A stretch of DNA of 20,297 nt. Source: Chloroflexota bacterium. Its GTDB lineage: Bacteria; Chloroflexota; Limnocylindria; Limnocylindrales; CSP1-4. The DNA lies in assembly GCA_017882025.1 (NCBI GenBank), contig JADGQG010000011.1, positions 1-20,297 on the forward strand. Reading direction: 5' to 3'. Of this stretch, positions 1-9,755 are shown one piece after another. Position 1 is the first letter of the stretch; each line of letters begins with the position of its first letter. Under the pieces are notes generated by a model, which was not told where the DNA came from, ran no database searches, and saw only the letters and a list, made by a program, of their open reading frames with translations. The position numbers and the translations under genes are program-made.

Positions 1-1719
1 GCCGATCTCGGGCGTCGGCGCGATCGCCGATCCGGGCGCCTCGTTGTAGAGCGAGACGTTCCCGCCCGTCACGGGGAGCCCCAGCGCCCGGCACGCATCG
101 CCGAGCCCGCGCACGGCCTCCCGGAGCTGCCAGAACGCCTCCGGTCGGGTCGGGTCGCCGAAGTTCAGGCAGTTCGTCACGCCCAGCGGCCGGGCGCCCG
201 TGATCGAGACGTTCCGGGCGGCCTCGGCCACGGAGAGCGCGGCGCCCAGGTACGGATCGATCGCACTGACGGCCTCGTTGCCGTCGGTCGTCGCCACGAG
301 CGCGCGCCGCGTGCCCTTGATACGGAGGACTGCCGCCCCGTGGCCGGCCCCGCCGACCGTGTTCGTCTGGACGTGCCGGTCGTACTGCTCCGCAACCCAC
401 GCCCGCGAGGCGAGGTTCGGGCTGCCGAGCAACCCGAGCAGGACGGCGCCCGGGTCCATGCCACGCTCCGGGAGGCCATCGCCAGCCGCCTCCGGGATCC
501 CCGGCGCGGGCGCCCTCCGGAGGCGCTGGGGCGGCGCTGCCAGCCGGTCGAACACGATTGCCTCGGAGGCGAGCGCCCGCGCCGGCATCCGCGCCAGCTC
601 CCGGGCACCCGGGTTCGGTCGTCCGTCGCTATCCAGGCCGCCCTCGATCACCGCGATGTCGCCGTCGTCGGTCACGCGGCCGATCACGGCGCACGGGATC
701 CCCCAGCGGGCGCAGATCGCGGCGATCTCCGGGAGGCGCCCGGGCCGCGCGATGACGACCATCCGCTCCTGCGATTCGCTGATCAGCACCTCGAACGGCG
801 CCATGCCCGGCTCCCGGCGCGGAATCGCGTCGAGGTCCACGCGAATCCCGGTCCCGGCCCGGTCCGCGGTTTCCGAGACGCCGCACGTGATACCTGCCGC
901 GCCAAGGTCCTGGAGGCCCTCCGCGAGGCCGGCGGCGAGGATCTCCAGGGTCGCCTCGATCAGGAGCTTCTCCGCGAACGGGTCGCCCACCTGCACGGCC
1001 GGCCGTTTCGAGGGGTCCTGGTCCCCGAATGTCGCCGAGGCGAGGACCGACGCGCCGCCGATCCCGTCGCGCCCGGTCGCCGAGCCGTACAGGATCACGA
1101 GGTTCCCGGGCCCCGGGGCCGCGGCGCGCATGATCGCGTCCTCGCGGACCAGCCCGATCGCCATCACGTTGACGAGCGGGTTGCCCTGGTACGACGGGTC
1201 GAAGACCAGCTCGCCACCGACCGTGGGAACGCCCACGCAGTTGCCGTAGCCGCCGACGCCGCGCACGACGCCGTTGACGAGGTGCCGGGTCCGGGGATCC
1301 GCCGGATCGCCGAAGCGGAGCGCGTCGAGCACCGCGATCGGTCGGGCGCCCATCGCGAAGATGTCGCGCAGGATGCCGCCGACGCCGGTTGCCGCGCCCT
1401 GGTACGGCTCGACCGCGGAGGGATGATTGTGCGACTCGATCTTGAAGGCGACCGCCCAGCCGTCCCCGATCCGCATCACGCCGGCGTTCTCGCCCGGCCC
1501 GGCGACCACCTCGTCGCCGCCGGTCGGCAGCGTCCGGAGGAGCGGCCGGCTGCTCTTGTACGAGCAGTGCTCACTCCACATCACGCTGAACATCGCGAGC
1601 TCGAGGTCGTTGGGACCGCGGCCCAGCTTCCCCTCGATCGCCGCGAGCTCCTCGTCGGTCAGCCCGAGCGCACGGTGGAGCGGCACCGCGGCGACGGCCG
1701 CGGCGACGTCAGGGCTCAT
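1..1719 (-). CDS. purL: Phosphoribosylformylglycinamidine synthase subunit PurL (3' end beyond window)
   Basis: Large subunit of FGAM synthase, which converts FGAR, ATP and glutamine-derived ammonia to FGAM in cytosolic purine synthesis. The reading frame is open from ATG at 1719 to the window edge, giving 573 residues. Small-type PurL proteins are usually about 720-760 residues, so roughly the last quarter is missing. Visible landmarks are MWSEHCSYKSS near residues 47-57 (catalytic His about 51), FKIESHNHPS near 92-101 followed by EPYQGAATGVGG and RDIFAMGARP, and in the second half TTDGNEA, NCLNFG and TGGNVSLYNE. This is the small form that works with separate PurS and PurQ, both encoded just upstream. 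The start overlaps the purQ stop as ATGA. The frame has no internal stop over its whole visible length. Function is certain from the motifs; only the C-terminus is unseen. Confidence 0.97.
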   Translation of the reverse strand, partial: MSPDVAAAVAAVPLHRALGLTDEELAAIEGKLGRGPNDLELAMFSVMWSEHCSYKSSRPLLRTLPTGGDEVVAGPGENAGVMRIGDGWAVAFKIESHNHPSAVEPYQGAATGVGGILRDIFAMGARPIAVLDALRFGDPADPRTRHLVNGVVRGVGGYGNCVGVPTVGGELVFDPSYQGNPLVNVMAIGLVREDAIMRAAAPGPGNLVILYGSATGRDGIGGASVLASATFGDQDPSKRPAVQVGDPFAEKLLIEATLEILAAGLAEGLQDLGAAGITCGVSETADRAGTGIRVDLDAIPRREPGMAPFEVLISESQERMVVIARPGRLPEIAAICARWGIPCAVIGRVTDDGDIAVIEGGLDSDGRPNPGARELARMPARALASEAIVFDRLAAPPQRLRRAPAPGIPEAAGDGLPERGMDPGAVLLGLLGSPNLASRAWVAEQYDRHVQTNTVGGAGHGAAVLRIKGTRRALVATTDGNEAVSAIDPYLGAALSVAEAARNVSITGARPLGVTNCLNFGDPTRPEAFWQLREAVRGLGDACRALGLPVTGGNVSLYNEAPGSAIAPTPEIG

Positions 1720-2495
1720 CGCCCCGTCCCGGCGGTCATCGTCATCGCCCGCGCGGCGCCGCCATCCCCGAGCGTGGTGCCGCCCTGCGCCCGCGCGGCC
1801 GCCGACTCCACGAGCGAGCGGAGCACGAGCATCCCGTCGTCCGAGCCGAGCAGGGCATCGGCGGCGCGTTCCGGGTGGGGCATGAGCCCGGCCACGTTGC
1901 CGCCCGTGTTGAGGACGCCGGCGATCGCCCGGAGCGAGCCGTTCGGGTTTGCGCGGTCATCGACGCGGGCCGGGTTGCCGTCGGGGTCGGTGTAGCGGAA
2001 GAGGACCCGGCCGTCGCGCTCCAGCGCGTCGAGCGTCGCCTCATCGGCGTAGTAGCAGCCTTCGCCGTGCGCCACCGGCATCCAAAGCGTACGGCCTTCC
2101 GGCACCCGGTGCGTGAAATAGGTGTCGACGCGCTCCGCCCTGATCGCCACGTCCCGGCACACGAAGCGGAGCGAGCGATTGCGGAGGAGCGCACCCGGGA
2201 GGAGCCCGGCCTCCGCGAGGACCTGGAAGCCATTGCAGATCCCGAGCACGATGCCGCCGTCGGCCGCGTAGCCAGCCACGGCCCGCATCACCGGGCTGAA
2301 GCGGGCGATGACGCCGGCCCGGAGATAGTCGCCGTATGCGAAGCCGCCCGGCAGGACGACCGCGGCGACGCCGCCGAGGTCAGCGTGCTCGTGCCAGAGC
2401 TCCACCGGCTCGGCGCCGGCCCGGGACAGGGCCCAGGCCGTGTCCGTGTCGCAGTTCGAGCCCGGGAAGACGACAACGCCGACCCGGACGCTCAC
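1716..2495 (-). CDS. purQ: FGAM synthase glutaminase subunit PurQ
   Basis: Class I glutamine amidotransferase subunit that hydrolyses glutamine and passes ammonia to PurL. The 259-residue protein opens with VGVVVFPGSNCDTDTAWAL, typical of PurQ. It carries the oxyanion/nucleophile elbow GICNGFQ (Cys87) and the His-Glu pair in LMPHPERA (His207, Glu209), so the triad is complete. The region PGGFAYGDYLRAG (residues 49-61) is also characteristic. The length is slightly above the common 220-230 residues, mainly through an Ala/Gly-rich C-terminal tail after residue 235. The start is GTG at 2495, overlapping the purS stop as GTGA. The gene ends in an ATGA overlap with purL, so the three FGAM synthase subunits are translated as a coupled block. 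Confidence 0.97.
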   Translation of the reverse strand: MSVRVGVVVFPGSNCDTDTAWALSRAGAEPVELWHEHADLGGVAAVVLPGGFAYGDYLRAGVIARFSPVMRAVAGYAADGGIVLGICNGFQVLAEAGLLPGALLRNRSLRFVCRDVAIRAERVDTYFTHRVPEGRTLWMPVAHGEGCYYADEATLDALERDGRVLFRYTDPDGNPARVDDRANPNGSLRAIAGVLNTGGNVAGLMPHPERAADALLGSDDGMLVLRSLVESAAARAQGGTTLGDGGAARAMTMTAGTGR

Positions 2496-2794
2496 CCGCC
2501 AACCTCCCGGCGCGCGGCCGAGATGGCGCCCAGCGCCTCGATCGCGTACTGCTCGATCATCGGGTTGCAGAGGAGATCGCGGGCGAGCTTCTCGACCAGG
2601 CCGCGAGCCACCGTCGCGTCGGGCGCGTCGACGGCAAGCTCCACGCGACGACCCACCCGGACCTGCTCGATCCCGGCAAGCCCAAGGTGAGGGAGGCTCT
2701 GCTCCACGGCCCGGCCCTGGGGGTCGAGGATCCCTTCCTTGGGGAGGACGTTGACCGCAAAATGGAACCGGGTGGCGACGATCTCGGCGTTCAT
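2492..2794 (-). CDS. purS: FGAM synthase subunit PurS
   Basis: Small scaffold subunit that links PurQ to PurL in the three-component FGAM synthase and is thought to help ammonia transfer. The protein has 100 residues, slightly longer than the usual 80-85. It shows the family pattern: an early strand (FHFAVNVLPKEGILDPQG, about residues 11-28), then EQSLPHLG near residue 31, then VRVGRRVEL near 45. The C-terminal helix contains LVEKLARDLLCNPMIEQY. It lies exactly between purC and purQ with ATGA and GTGA four-base overlaps, which supports both ends. PurS sequences are short and variable, so position in the operon contributes strongly to the call. Confidence 0.94.
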   Translation of the reverse strand: MNAEIVATRFHFAVNVLPKEGILDPQGRAVEQSLPHLGLAGIEQVRVGRRVELAVDAPDATVARGLVEKLARDLLCNPMIEQYAIEALGAISAARREVGG

Positions 2795-3711
2795 CGGGCG
2801 ATGACGTCCTCCTTCAGGTAGCGCGCGAAGCTCGCCCCGGTCATCCGCTCGAAGGCCTCAACGTAGCGGGCTCGGGTCCCGGCGACGACGTCATCCGGCA
2901 GGGCCGGGCCCGGGTCGGTCTTGTCCCACGCCTGGCGCTCCAGCCAGTCGCGGACGTACTGCTTGTCGTACGAGCGTTGCGGGCCGCCCGGCGCGTGCGC
3001 GCCCGCCTCCCAAAAGCGCGACGAGTCCGGGGTCAGGACCTCGTCGGCGAGGACGAGCGTCCCATCGCCCGCAACACCCAGCTCGAACTTCGTGTCGGCG
3101 AGGAGGATGCCCGCCCGCGCGCAGGCAGCGGCGCCGTGGGCGTAGAGACGGAGCGCCACGTCGCGAACCTCCTCCGCGAGCGCGCCTGCCTCGCGCCCGG
3201 GCCCAACGAGCAGGTCGACCAGCGTGTCGAAGGAGATCGGCTCGTCGTGCCCCGTCTCCGCCTTCGTGGAGGGCGTGAAGATGGGAGCAGGGAGCCGGTC
3301 TCCCTCGCGCAGCCCGGCCGCGAGCCTGATGCCGGAGACTGCGCCGGTCGCGGCGTAGTCCTTCCAGCCGCCCCCGGCGAGGTAGCCCCGGACGACGCAC
3401 TCGACCGGCAGGATCTCCACGCGCCGGCAGAGCAGCATCCGGCCGCGCAGCTCGTCGGCTCGACCCGTCCACGAAGGCGGGAGTGCCGCCGGATCCGTCG
3501 CGATGAGATGGTTGGGCACGATCCCGGCCGTCTCGGCGAACCAGAACCGCGACAGCGCGGTCAACACCTTCCCCTTGTCCGGGACCGGCGTCGGCAGGAC
3601 CACGTCGAAGGCGGAGAGCCGGTCCGAGGCGACGAGGAGGAGCTGGTCGGCGTCCACTGCGTACAGGTCGCGGACCTTGCCGGAGCGGATGAACGCCCCC
3701 GCCAGCGTCAT
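2791..3711 (-). CDS. purC: Phosphoribosylaminoimidazole-succinocarboxamide synthase (SAICAR synthetase)
   Basis: Joins CAIR and aspartate with ATP to give SAICAR. The protein has 306 residues and matches the longer SAICAR synthetase form. Motifs in order are SGKVRDLYAV (about residues 10-19), SDRLSAFDVVLPTPVPDKGK (about 29-48), ECVVRGYLAGGGWKDY (mid protein), PIFTPSTKAETGHDEPISF, LLADTKFELG and LADEVLTPDSSRFW, which together form the nucleotide and substrate sites. The frame is open upstream to 3819, but that extension is Arg/Pro-rich and antisense-like. The ATG at 3711 overlaps the purB stop as ATGA and places SGKVRD at the usual distance from the N-terminus, so it is preferred. It overlaps purS by four bases downstream. 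Confidence 0.97.
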   Translation of the reverse strand: MTLAGAFIRSGKVRDLYAVDADQLLLVASDRLSAFDVVLPTPVPDKGKVLTALSRFWFAETAGIVPNHLIATDPAALPPSWTGRADELRGRMLLCRRVEILPVECVVRGYLAGGGWKDYAATGAVSGIRLAAGLREGDRLPAPIFTPSTKAETGHDEPISFDTLVDLLVGPGREAGALAEEVRDVALRLYAHGAAACARAGILLADTKFELGVAGDGTLVLADEVLTPDSSRFWEAGAHAPGGPQRSYDKQYVRDWLERQAWDKTDPGPALPDDVVAGTRARYVEAFERMTGASFARYLKEDVIAR

Positions 3712-5020
3712 CGCACGATCCCGGGATCGATGGCGTCGAGGCGCGCGATGACGGTCGGCACGTGGGCCAGGAACCCTGCATCTTCGAAGCAGGCGTCCAG
3801 GCGCGAAAGGGTCAGGCACTGCGCGACGCTCGCGTCGGTGGCGAGGAGGTCGTGGAGCGGGCGTCGCTCGTCGGCGGCGCGGAGCGCGCTGCGCTGGACG
3901 ATCGCATAGGCCTCCTCCCGCGACAGCCCGCCGTCCTCGACGAGCGCGACGAGGACGCGCGATGACGCGTGGAGGCCGAGCCCGCGCTCGATGTTCTCGC
4001 GCATCCGCTCCGGCCGGACAACCAGACCCTCGACGAGGCCGGTCATCTTCGCCAGCATGTAGTCGAGGAGGATCGTGGCGTCCGGGAGGAGCACCCGCTC
4101 GGCGCTGCTGTGGCTGATGTCGCGCTCGTGCCAGAGCGGCTGGTTCTCCAGCGCTGCGCCCGCGTAGCCGCGCAGGAGCCGAGCGAGCCCGGCGATCCGC
4201 TCACACAGGATCGGGTTGCGCTTGTGGGGCATGGCGGAGCTGCCTTTCTGACCGGACCGGAACGGCTCCATCAGCTCCCCGATCTCGGTGTGCTGGAGGT
4301 TGCGGACCTCGGTGGCGAAGCGTTCGAGGGAACCGCCGGTGATCGCGATCGCGGCCACGACCGCGGCATGCCGGTCGCGCTGGACGATCTGGGTGCTCAC
4401 CGGGTCAGCGTCGAGCCCGAGATCGGCGAGGACCTCTGCCTCGAGATCCGGGGCGAGCAGGCTGTACGTGCCGACTGGACCGGAGATCTTGCCGGTGGCC
4501 ATGTCTTCGAAGGCGCGTGCGAGGCGCGCACGGTCGCGGGCAAGCTCGAACGCCCAGCCCGCAAGCTTGAGCCCGAGCGTCGTGGGCTCCGCATGGACCG
4601 AGTGGGTCCGGCCCATCATCACCGTGCCAGCCTCGGACCGGGCACGAGCCACCAGCGTGGCGAGGAGCGCATCGGCGTCGCCCAGGAGGAGATCGCCGGC
4701 AGCCCGGAGCTGGAGCGCCAGCCCGGTGTCGACGACGTCGCTGCTCGTCAGGCCAAGATGGAGGAAGCGACCCTCTGGGCCGACCGATTCCGCGACCTGG
4801 CTCACGAACGCGATCACGTCGTGGTCGGTGGTCTTCTCGATCTCGGCGATCCGATCCACGTCCACCCTGGCGCGCCTCGCGATCGCCGCGTTGGCCTCGC
4901 CCGGCACCATGCCGCGCACAACCTGGGCCTTCGCCACTGCCAGCTCCACGCGGAGCATGGCGGCGAAGCGGGCCTCCTCCGACCAGACCGCGCCCATCTC
5001 GGGGCGGGTGTAGCGGCGGA

Positions 5021-5024
<4 letters not shown>
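3708..5024 (-). CDS. purB: Adenylosuccinate lyase
   Basis: Fumarase/aspartase-superfamily lyase used twice in purine synthesis: SAICAR to AICAR plus fumarate, and adenylosuccinate to AMP plus fumarate. The 438-residue length fits the Bacillus/Thermotoga type. The superfamily signature GSSAMPHKRNP lies at residues 261-271 (flexible catalytic serine loop). GRTHSVHAEPTTLG near 138-151 carries the catalytic His141. KTTDHDVIAFV (64-74) and LTSSDVVDT (92-100) are further substrate-site motifs. The start is GTG at 5024, giving a GTGA overlap with the purD stop, and the N-terminus IRRYTRPEM is typical. Lying between purD and purC, its product sits next to the SAICAR synthetase step; with purA upstream the operon also makes AMP. 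Confidence 0.97.
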
Positions 5025-6357
<1,333 letters not shown>

Positions 6358-6358
<1 letters not shown>

Positions 6359-7662
6359 CAGCCTCGACCGGCCGCGAGCGGCCGGTCGTCAAGGATCACC
6401 GTCTGGGTTCGCTCCGGCCCGACGGAGACGAGCGTGATCGGGACGCCGGCCAGGGCGGCGAGAGCGCCGACATAGGCACGCGCGTTCGGGGGGAGATCGT
6501 CGGGCGTGCGGGCCGCGTGGAGCTCTTCGGGCCAGCCGGGGAACGTCTCGTAGATCGGTTTCGCGCGGGCCACTTCCTCGGCCGAGGCGGGCCAGCGCTC
6601 GACGCGCCGGCCGTTGATCTCGTATGCGACGCAGAGGCGGATCTCGTCGATCCCCGACAGGATGTCCAGCTTGTTGAGGATGATGCTGCTGACGCTGTTG
6701 ACGTCGACCGCATAGCGGAGCGGGACGGCATCGAACCACCCGACGCGGCGGCGCCGGCCGGTCGTCGTGCCGAACTCGTGGCCGCGCATCGCGATCCCCT
6801 CGCCGATCTCGTCGAGGAGCTCGGTGGGATACGGGCCGGCGCCCACCCGGGTCGTATAGGCCTTCATGATCCCGATCACCGCGGTCACCTGGAGCGGGCC
6901 GATCCCGCCGCCCGTGCAGGCCCCGCCGGCCACTGGGCTGGACGATGTCACGAACGGGTACGACCCGTGGTCCAGGTCCAGGAGCGTCCCCTGGGCCCCC
7001 TCGAAGAGCGCGTGGTCGCCGGCCCGGAGCGCGTCCTGGATAAGTGTCGTGGTATCCGCGATCTGCTCGCGAAGGCGGACACCCCAGCTGAGCGCGGACT
7101 CGACGAGCGCTTCGACGGCAAAGGGCCGGCCCTCGTCGCCGATCTGCGCCAGCCACGCGTTCTTGTCAGGGACCAGGCGCTCGAGCTTGCGCCGAAGCGC
7201 CGTCTCGTCGAGGAGGTCCTCCATCCGGAGCCCGACCCGCGAGGCTCGGTCGGCGTACGCCGGCCCGATCCCTCGGTGCGTCGTGCCGATCCCTGCCCTG
7301 CCGAGACGCGCCTCGGAGGCACGGTCTTCGGCCACGTGGTACGGCATGATCACATGGCAGGCGTGCGAAACGCGGACGCGGCTCGTGTCGACCCCCCGCG
7401 CCGCCAGCCCGTCAAGTTCGCCGATGAGCGTCGCAGGGTTCACGACGACCCCGGGCCCGATGAGCGGCACGATGTGCGGATAGAGCACGCCGCTCGGCAC
7501 GAGGTGGAGCTTGAAGACCTCCGTGCCGAGAACGATCGTGTGGCCGGCGTTGTCGCCACCCTGGTAGCGAACGACCCAGCGGACCTGCTCGGACAGGAAA
7601 TCGGTCGCCTTTCCCTTGCCCTCGTCGCCCCACTGGAGCCCGACGATCACCGTGGCCGGCAT
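6358..7662 (-). CDS. purA: Adenylosuccinate synthase
   Basis: GTP-dependent ligation of aspartate to IMP, the first committed step to AMP. The protein is 434 residues, the normal length. The N-terminus VIVGLQWGDEGKGKATDFL (residues 5-23) contains the catalytic Asp13 and P-loop-like GDEGKGK. NAGHTI gives the second catalytic His41. GIGTTHRGIGPAYADRASR, the AQGTLLDLDHGSYPFVTSS loop, TTTGRRRRVGWFD and LNKLDILSG are all intact. The frame is open far upstream, but ATG 7662 is preceded by a strong ribosome site (GGGGGAG at 7668-7674, 5 nt gap) and gives the conserved N-terminus. It is the first gene of the pur operon and its leader looks regulated. Placing purA at the head of an otherwise IMP-directed operon favours flux to AMP. 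Confidence 0.97.
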
Positions 7663-7696
7663 GATTGCTCCCCCGCGGCGCGTGCGTTCGGCGGGC

Positions 7697-7731
7697 AACA
7701 AGAAAGGCCCTCGGCACGCGCGCCGGGGACC
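7697..7731 (-). terminator. Terminator-like hairpin with U-rich tail inside the purA leader
   Basis: Minus-strand arms GGTCCCCGGC (7722-7731) and GCCGAGGGCC (7706-7715) pair over ten positions with one G-U and one C-A mismatch; a bulged-A register is also possible. The loop is six bases and a tail TTTCTTGTT (7697-7705) follows. It lies 35 nt before the purA ATG and downstream of the predicted promoter, so it would act on transcripts entering the operon. It is the only hairpin in the window with a U-rich tail; the gene-end hairpins elsewhere have none. Confidence 0.5.
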
Positions 7732-7750
7732 TGCTGGGTAGACTGCCCCG
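7724..7750 (-). promoter_or_regulatory. Possible antiterminator helix in the purA leader
   Basis: On the minus strand CGGGG (7746-7750) plus ACC (7737-7739) can pair with GGTCCCCG (7724-7731). This gives an 8-bp helix with a 6-nt bulge CAGTCT and a 5-nt loop. The 3' side of this helix is the same segment that forms the 5' arm of the terminator-like hairpin at 7706-7731, so the two structures exclude each other. That is the usual geometry of a leader attenuator. The bulged shape recalls a T-box antiterminator, but the conserved T-box bulge sequence (UGGN) is absent. Function is inferred from pairing by eye. Confidence 0.4.
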
Positions 7751-7795
7751 CTCGGACGGCACCGCGCACGCGGCGCCCGGTCGAGCACGTGGCCA

Positions 7796-7830
7796 CTCGG
7801 TTCATGGCGTGACCGAGATGCCTGCCTCGG
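7796..7830 (-). promoter_or_regulatory. Alternative stem-loops in the 5' part of the purA leader
   Basis: On the minus strand, CCGAG (7826-7830) can pair with CTCGG (7813-7817). The same CTCGG, extended to CTCGGT (7812-7817), can instead pair with ACCGAG (7796-7801) in a perfect 6-bp stem. The two hairpins are mutually exclusive and precede the terminator/antiterminator region. They could be part of a folded sensor domain, but 5-6 bp stems arise easily in GC-rich DNA, so support is weak. Confidence 0.25.
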
Positions 7831-7885
7831 ACAATCGCTGACTCCTTCGGGGGGGCGGGACGGCCCACGGCGTCGGGACCCGGGG

Positions 7886-7894
7886 AGTATACCA
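7886..7894 (-). promoter_or_regulatory. Extended -10 promoter element for the pur operon
   Basis: On the minus strand this reads TGGTATACT: a TG dinucleotide one base before TATACT, the extended -10 form, which differs from TATAAT at one position. A convincing -35 is not visible at 16-18 nt, which extended -10 promoters can tolerate. It predicts transcription starting near 7880 and a purA leader of about 217 nt. The core is palindromic (GTATAC), so weak use towards the plus-strand gene at 7992 cannot be excluded. This is a motif reading only. Confidence 0.5.
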
Positions 7895-7991
7895 GCCGGC
7901 ATCGGAAGCGCGGACACGCGGCGTCGCGGCGCGAGACGGGGCCGGGACTTCCGGCGCATGCGACGGTACCTTCGGGACGGGCCATTCGCCC

Positions 7992-9563
7992 GTGTGCGGC
8001 GCGTACCGTGGCGGCGTGATACGCGCGCTTGGAGGGCTCGGGCTGCTGGCTCCGGTCGCCTTCGTCGCCCTCGTCCTTCTCGTCGGCACGGGTGGCGGGG
8101 CGACGCTCAGCGGCGTGGACCTGACTTCGCTCCTGGTTGCCGCGATCCTCGGCGGGAGCGTGATCGCGGCAGTAGCAAGCATCTGGATCCGCGGCCGCGT
8201 GATCCCGGTGGTGAGCGCCGCAGAACGCCTCGCGGCGGGCGAGCTGTCGACCGCCGTACCGGCGCACGGCAAGGGCCTCGATGACCGGCTCGCGCGCGCA
8301 GTCGCCGCGCTGGGCGCGACGCTCGCGTCGACGCACGACGCCGCGACGATCGACCGCCTGACCGGGATTGCGAACCGCCCGGCGCTCCTGGGTATGCTCT
8401 TCGGCGAGGTCGAGCGAGCCGCGCGCTACAACAGGCCGCTCTCGGTGGGCTTCGTCGACATCGACCTGTTCAAGTCGGTGAACGATTCCCACGGTCACCA
8501 TGCGGGCGATGTGGTCCTCCGCGGCATCGCTGATGTGCTCCGCACGAATGTCCGGGCGACCGACATGCTTGGTCGATACGGCGGCGAGGAGTTCATGTTC
8601 ATTCTCCCCGAGACCACCGTCGAGGACGCGGCGTCGCTCGCGGAGAAGCTGCGGCTGCTCGTGGGCAGGGCACGGATCCGGATCGACGATGAGCTGACCG
8701 TGAATGTGACCGTGTCGATCGGCGTCGCGGGCGGCCTGGGGGGCACATTGCGAATCGACACCCTCGTCCGCGACGCGGACGCGGCGATGTACTCGGCGAA
8801 GTCGCTCGGGCGCAACCAGGTCTACGTCTTCTCCGAGCCCGACGACGATGCCCGCGTCCCACGGGCGCCGATCTCCAGCGACGGCAGGGCACGCGCGGCG
8901 GGCGTGGCTCAGCTGGCGCGGCTGGCTGCCGAGCAGGCGCTCATCACCACGCTGATCCCGTACCCGAACCACCGCGGCCACGCGTCCGCGTTGATCGCCA
9001 CGCTCTCGGTGGGGATGGGCCGCCGCATGGACCTGCCCGACGCCGAGATCGACCGCTTGCGGCTCGCCGCCCTGCTCCACGACGTCGGCAAGCTTGCCCT
9101 GCCCGAGGAGATCCTGGAGAAGCCGTCGGCGCTCACCGCCGTCGAATGGCAGTCGGTCGTGCAGCATCCCCGGATCGGCCAGGTGATCCTGGAGCAGGCG
9201 TCGGTGCTGCGTGACGCCGTGCCGATCGTGCTCCACCATCACGAACGGTTCGGCGGGCATGGCTATCCGTACGGCCTCCGGGGGTCGGAGATCCCGCTGG
9301 GAGCGCGGATCGTGGCCCTTGCGGACGCCTATGACGCGATGACCGCGGACCGCCCGTACAAGCGAGCGATGACGCATGCCGAGGCGATCCGCGAGATCCA
9401 GCGCCACGCCGGGACGCAGTTCGATCCCGAGCTGGTCAGCGTCTTCTGCGACCTGTACGCCTCGGAGCGGCCGTCGGCAGACCTCGCGCTCGTCCGCGGG
9501 ATCGCGGCGCCGGTGGCGCTTCACGGGCGGCGGAGCGGCCGGGCGATCGTCGCCGCGAGCTGA
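7992..9563 (+). CDS. Membrane GGDEF / HD-GYP cyclic-di-GMP signalling protein
   Basis: Bifunctional c-di-GMP enzyme of 523 residues. The N-terminus has two hydrophobic segments (about residues 11-33 and 46-67). A HAMP-like linker follows (about 68-115), starting RGRVIP with GELSTAVP. The GGDEF domain (about 116-282) has VDIDLFKSVNDSHGH and an intact active site RYGGEEF (GGEEF 197-201). An inhibitory-site RxxD motif (RATD 188-191) ends five residues upstream. The HD-GYP domain (about 310-490) has HDVGK at 363-367, HHHERFGGHGYPYGL (GYP 424-426) and ADAYDAMTADRPYK. Both synthesis and hydrolysis centres therefore look functional. The start is GTG 7992; GTG 8016 is an equally plausible alternative that removes eight residues, and neither has a clear ribosome site. 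It is divergent from purA across a 329-bp gap. The target process is unknown. Confidence 0.9.
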   Translation: MCGAYRGGVIRALGGLGLLAPVAFVALVLLVGTGGGATLSGVDLTSLLVAAILGGSVIAAVASIWIRGRVIPVVSAAERLAAGELSTAVPAHGKGLDDRLARAVAALGATLASTHDAATIDRLTGIANRPALLGMLFGEVERAARYNRPLSVGFVDIDLFKSVNDSHGHHAGDVVLRGIADVLRTNVRATDMLGRYGGEEFMFILPETTVEDAASLAEKLRLLVGRARIRIDDELTVNVTVSIGVAGGLGGTLRIDTLVRDADAAMYSAKSLGRNQVYVFSEPDDDARVPRAPISSDGRARAAGVAQLARLAAEQALITTLIPYPNHRGHASALIATLSVGMGRRMDLPDAEIDRLRLAALLHDVGKLALPEEILEKPSALTAVEWQSVVQHPRIGQVILEQASVLRDAVPIVLHHHERFGGHGYPYGLRGSEIPLGARIVALADAYDAMTADRPYKRAMTHAEAIREIQRHAGTQFDPELVSVFCDLYASERPSADLALVRGIAAPVALHGRRSGRAIVAAS

Positions 9564-9755
9564 CCGGCCACCGTCCGGGGCGTCGCCTGGGCAGGTAAGC
9601 GCCCGTGCAACGCGAGGTACGCGCCCGGTGATCGATCGCCGCCAGGATCCGCGTCACGGCAGCGGGTCCGACCGATTGTCCATCCGGGCCCGCCGCCCTG
9701 CCCGCCCCGTCGCCCGCCGCTCGAATGCAGGGCCGGACCGGAGACCCGGCCGGCC

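Larger units (their letters stand above)
7663..7991. other. 329-bp divergent intergenic region with purA leader
   Basis: This gap separates purA (minus) from the GGDEF/HD-GYP gene (plus). The minus-strand half holds the extended -10, alternative stems, antiterminator and terminator-like hairpin described separately, and the purA ribosome site at 7668-7674. I see no convincing promoter or ribosome site facing the plus-strand gene. A 52-codon ATG frame starts at 7805 on the minus strand and ends inside purA, but it lacks a ribosome site and is not called. Confidence 0.6.

Noticed and set aside
340..1995. Long plus-strand open frames opposite purL, purQ, purC, purB and purD
   Set aside because: All are shadows of the purine genes caused by high GC at third codon positions; no ribosome sites or domains.
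7751..7770. Plus-strand GGCACCGCG resembling part of a T-box core
   Set aside because: The UGGN tRNA-binding bulge and a following terminator are missing, and it points towards a gene that is not an aminoacyl-tRNA or amino-acid gene.
7647..7805. A 52-codon upstream frame in the purA leader
   Set aside because: It has no ribosome site, no run of regulatory codons, and extends through the hairpin into purA; probably chance in GC-rich sequence.
7647..9524. A 625-codon open frame on the minus strand opposite the GGDEF/HD-GYP gene
   Set aside because: The plus-strand frame has full catalytic motifs; the reverse frame shows only compositionally biased sequence.
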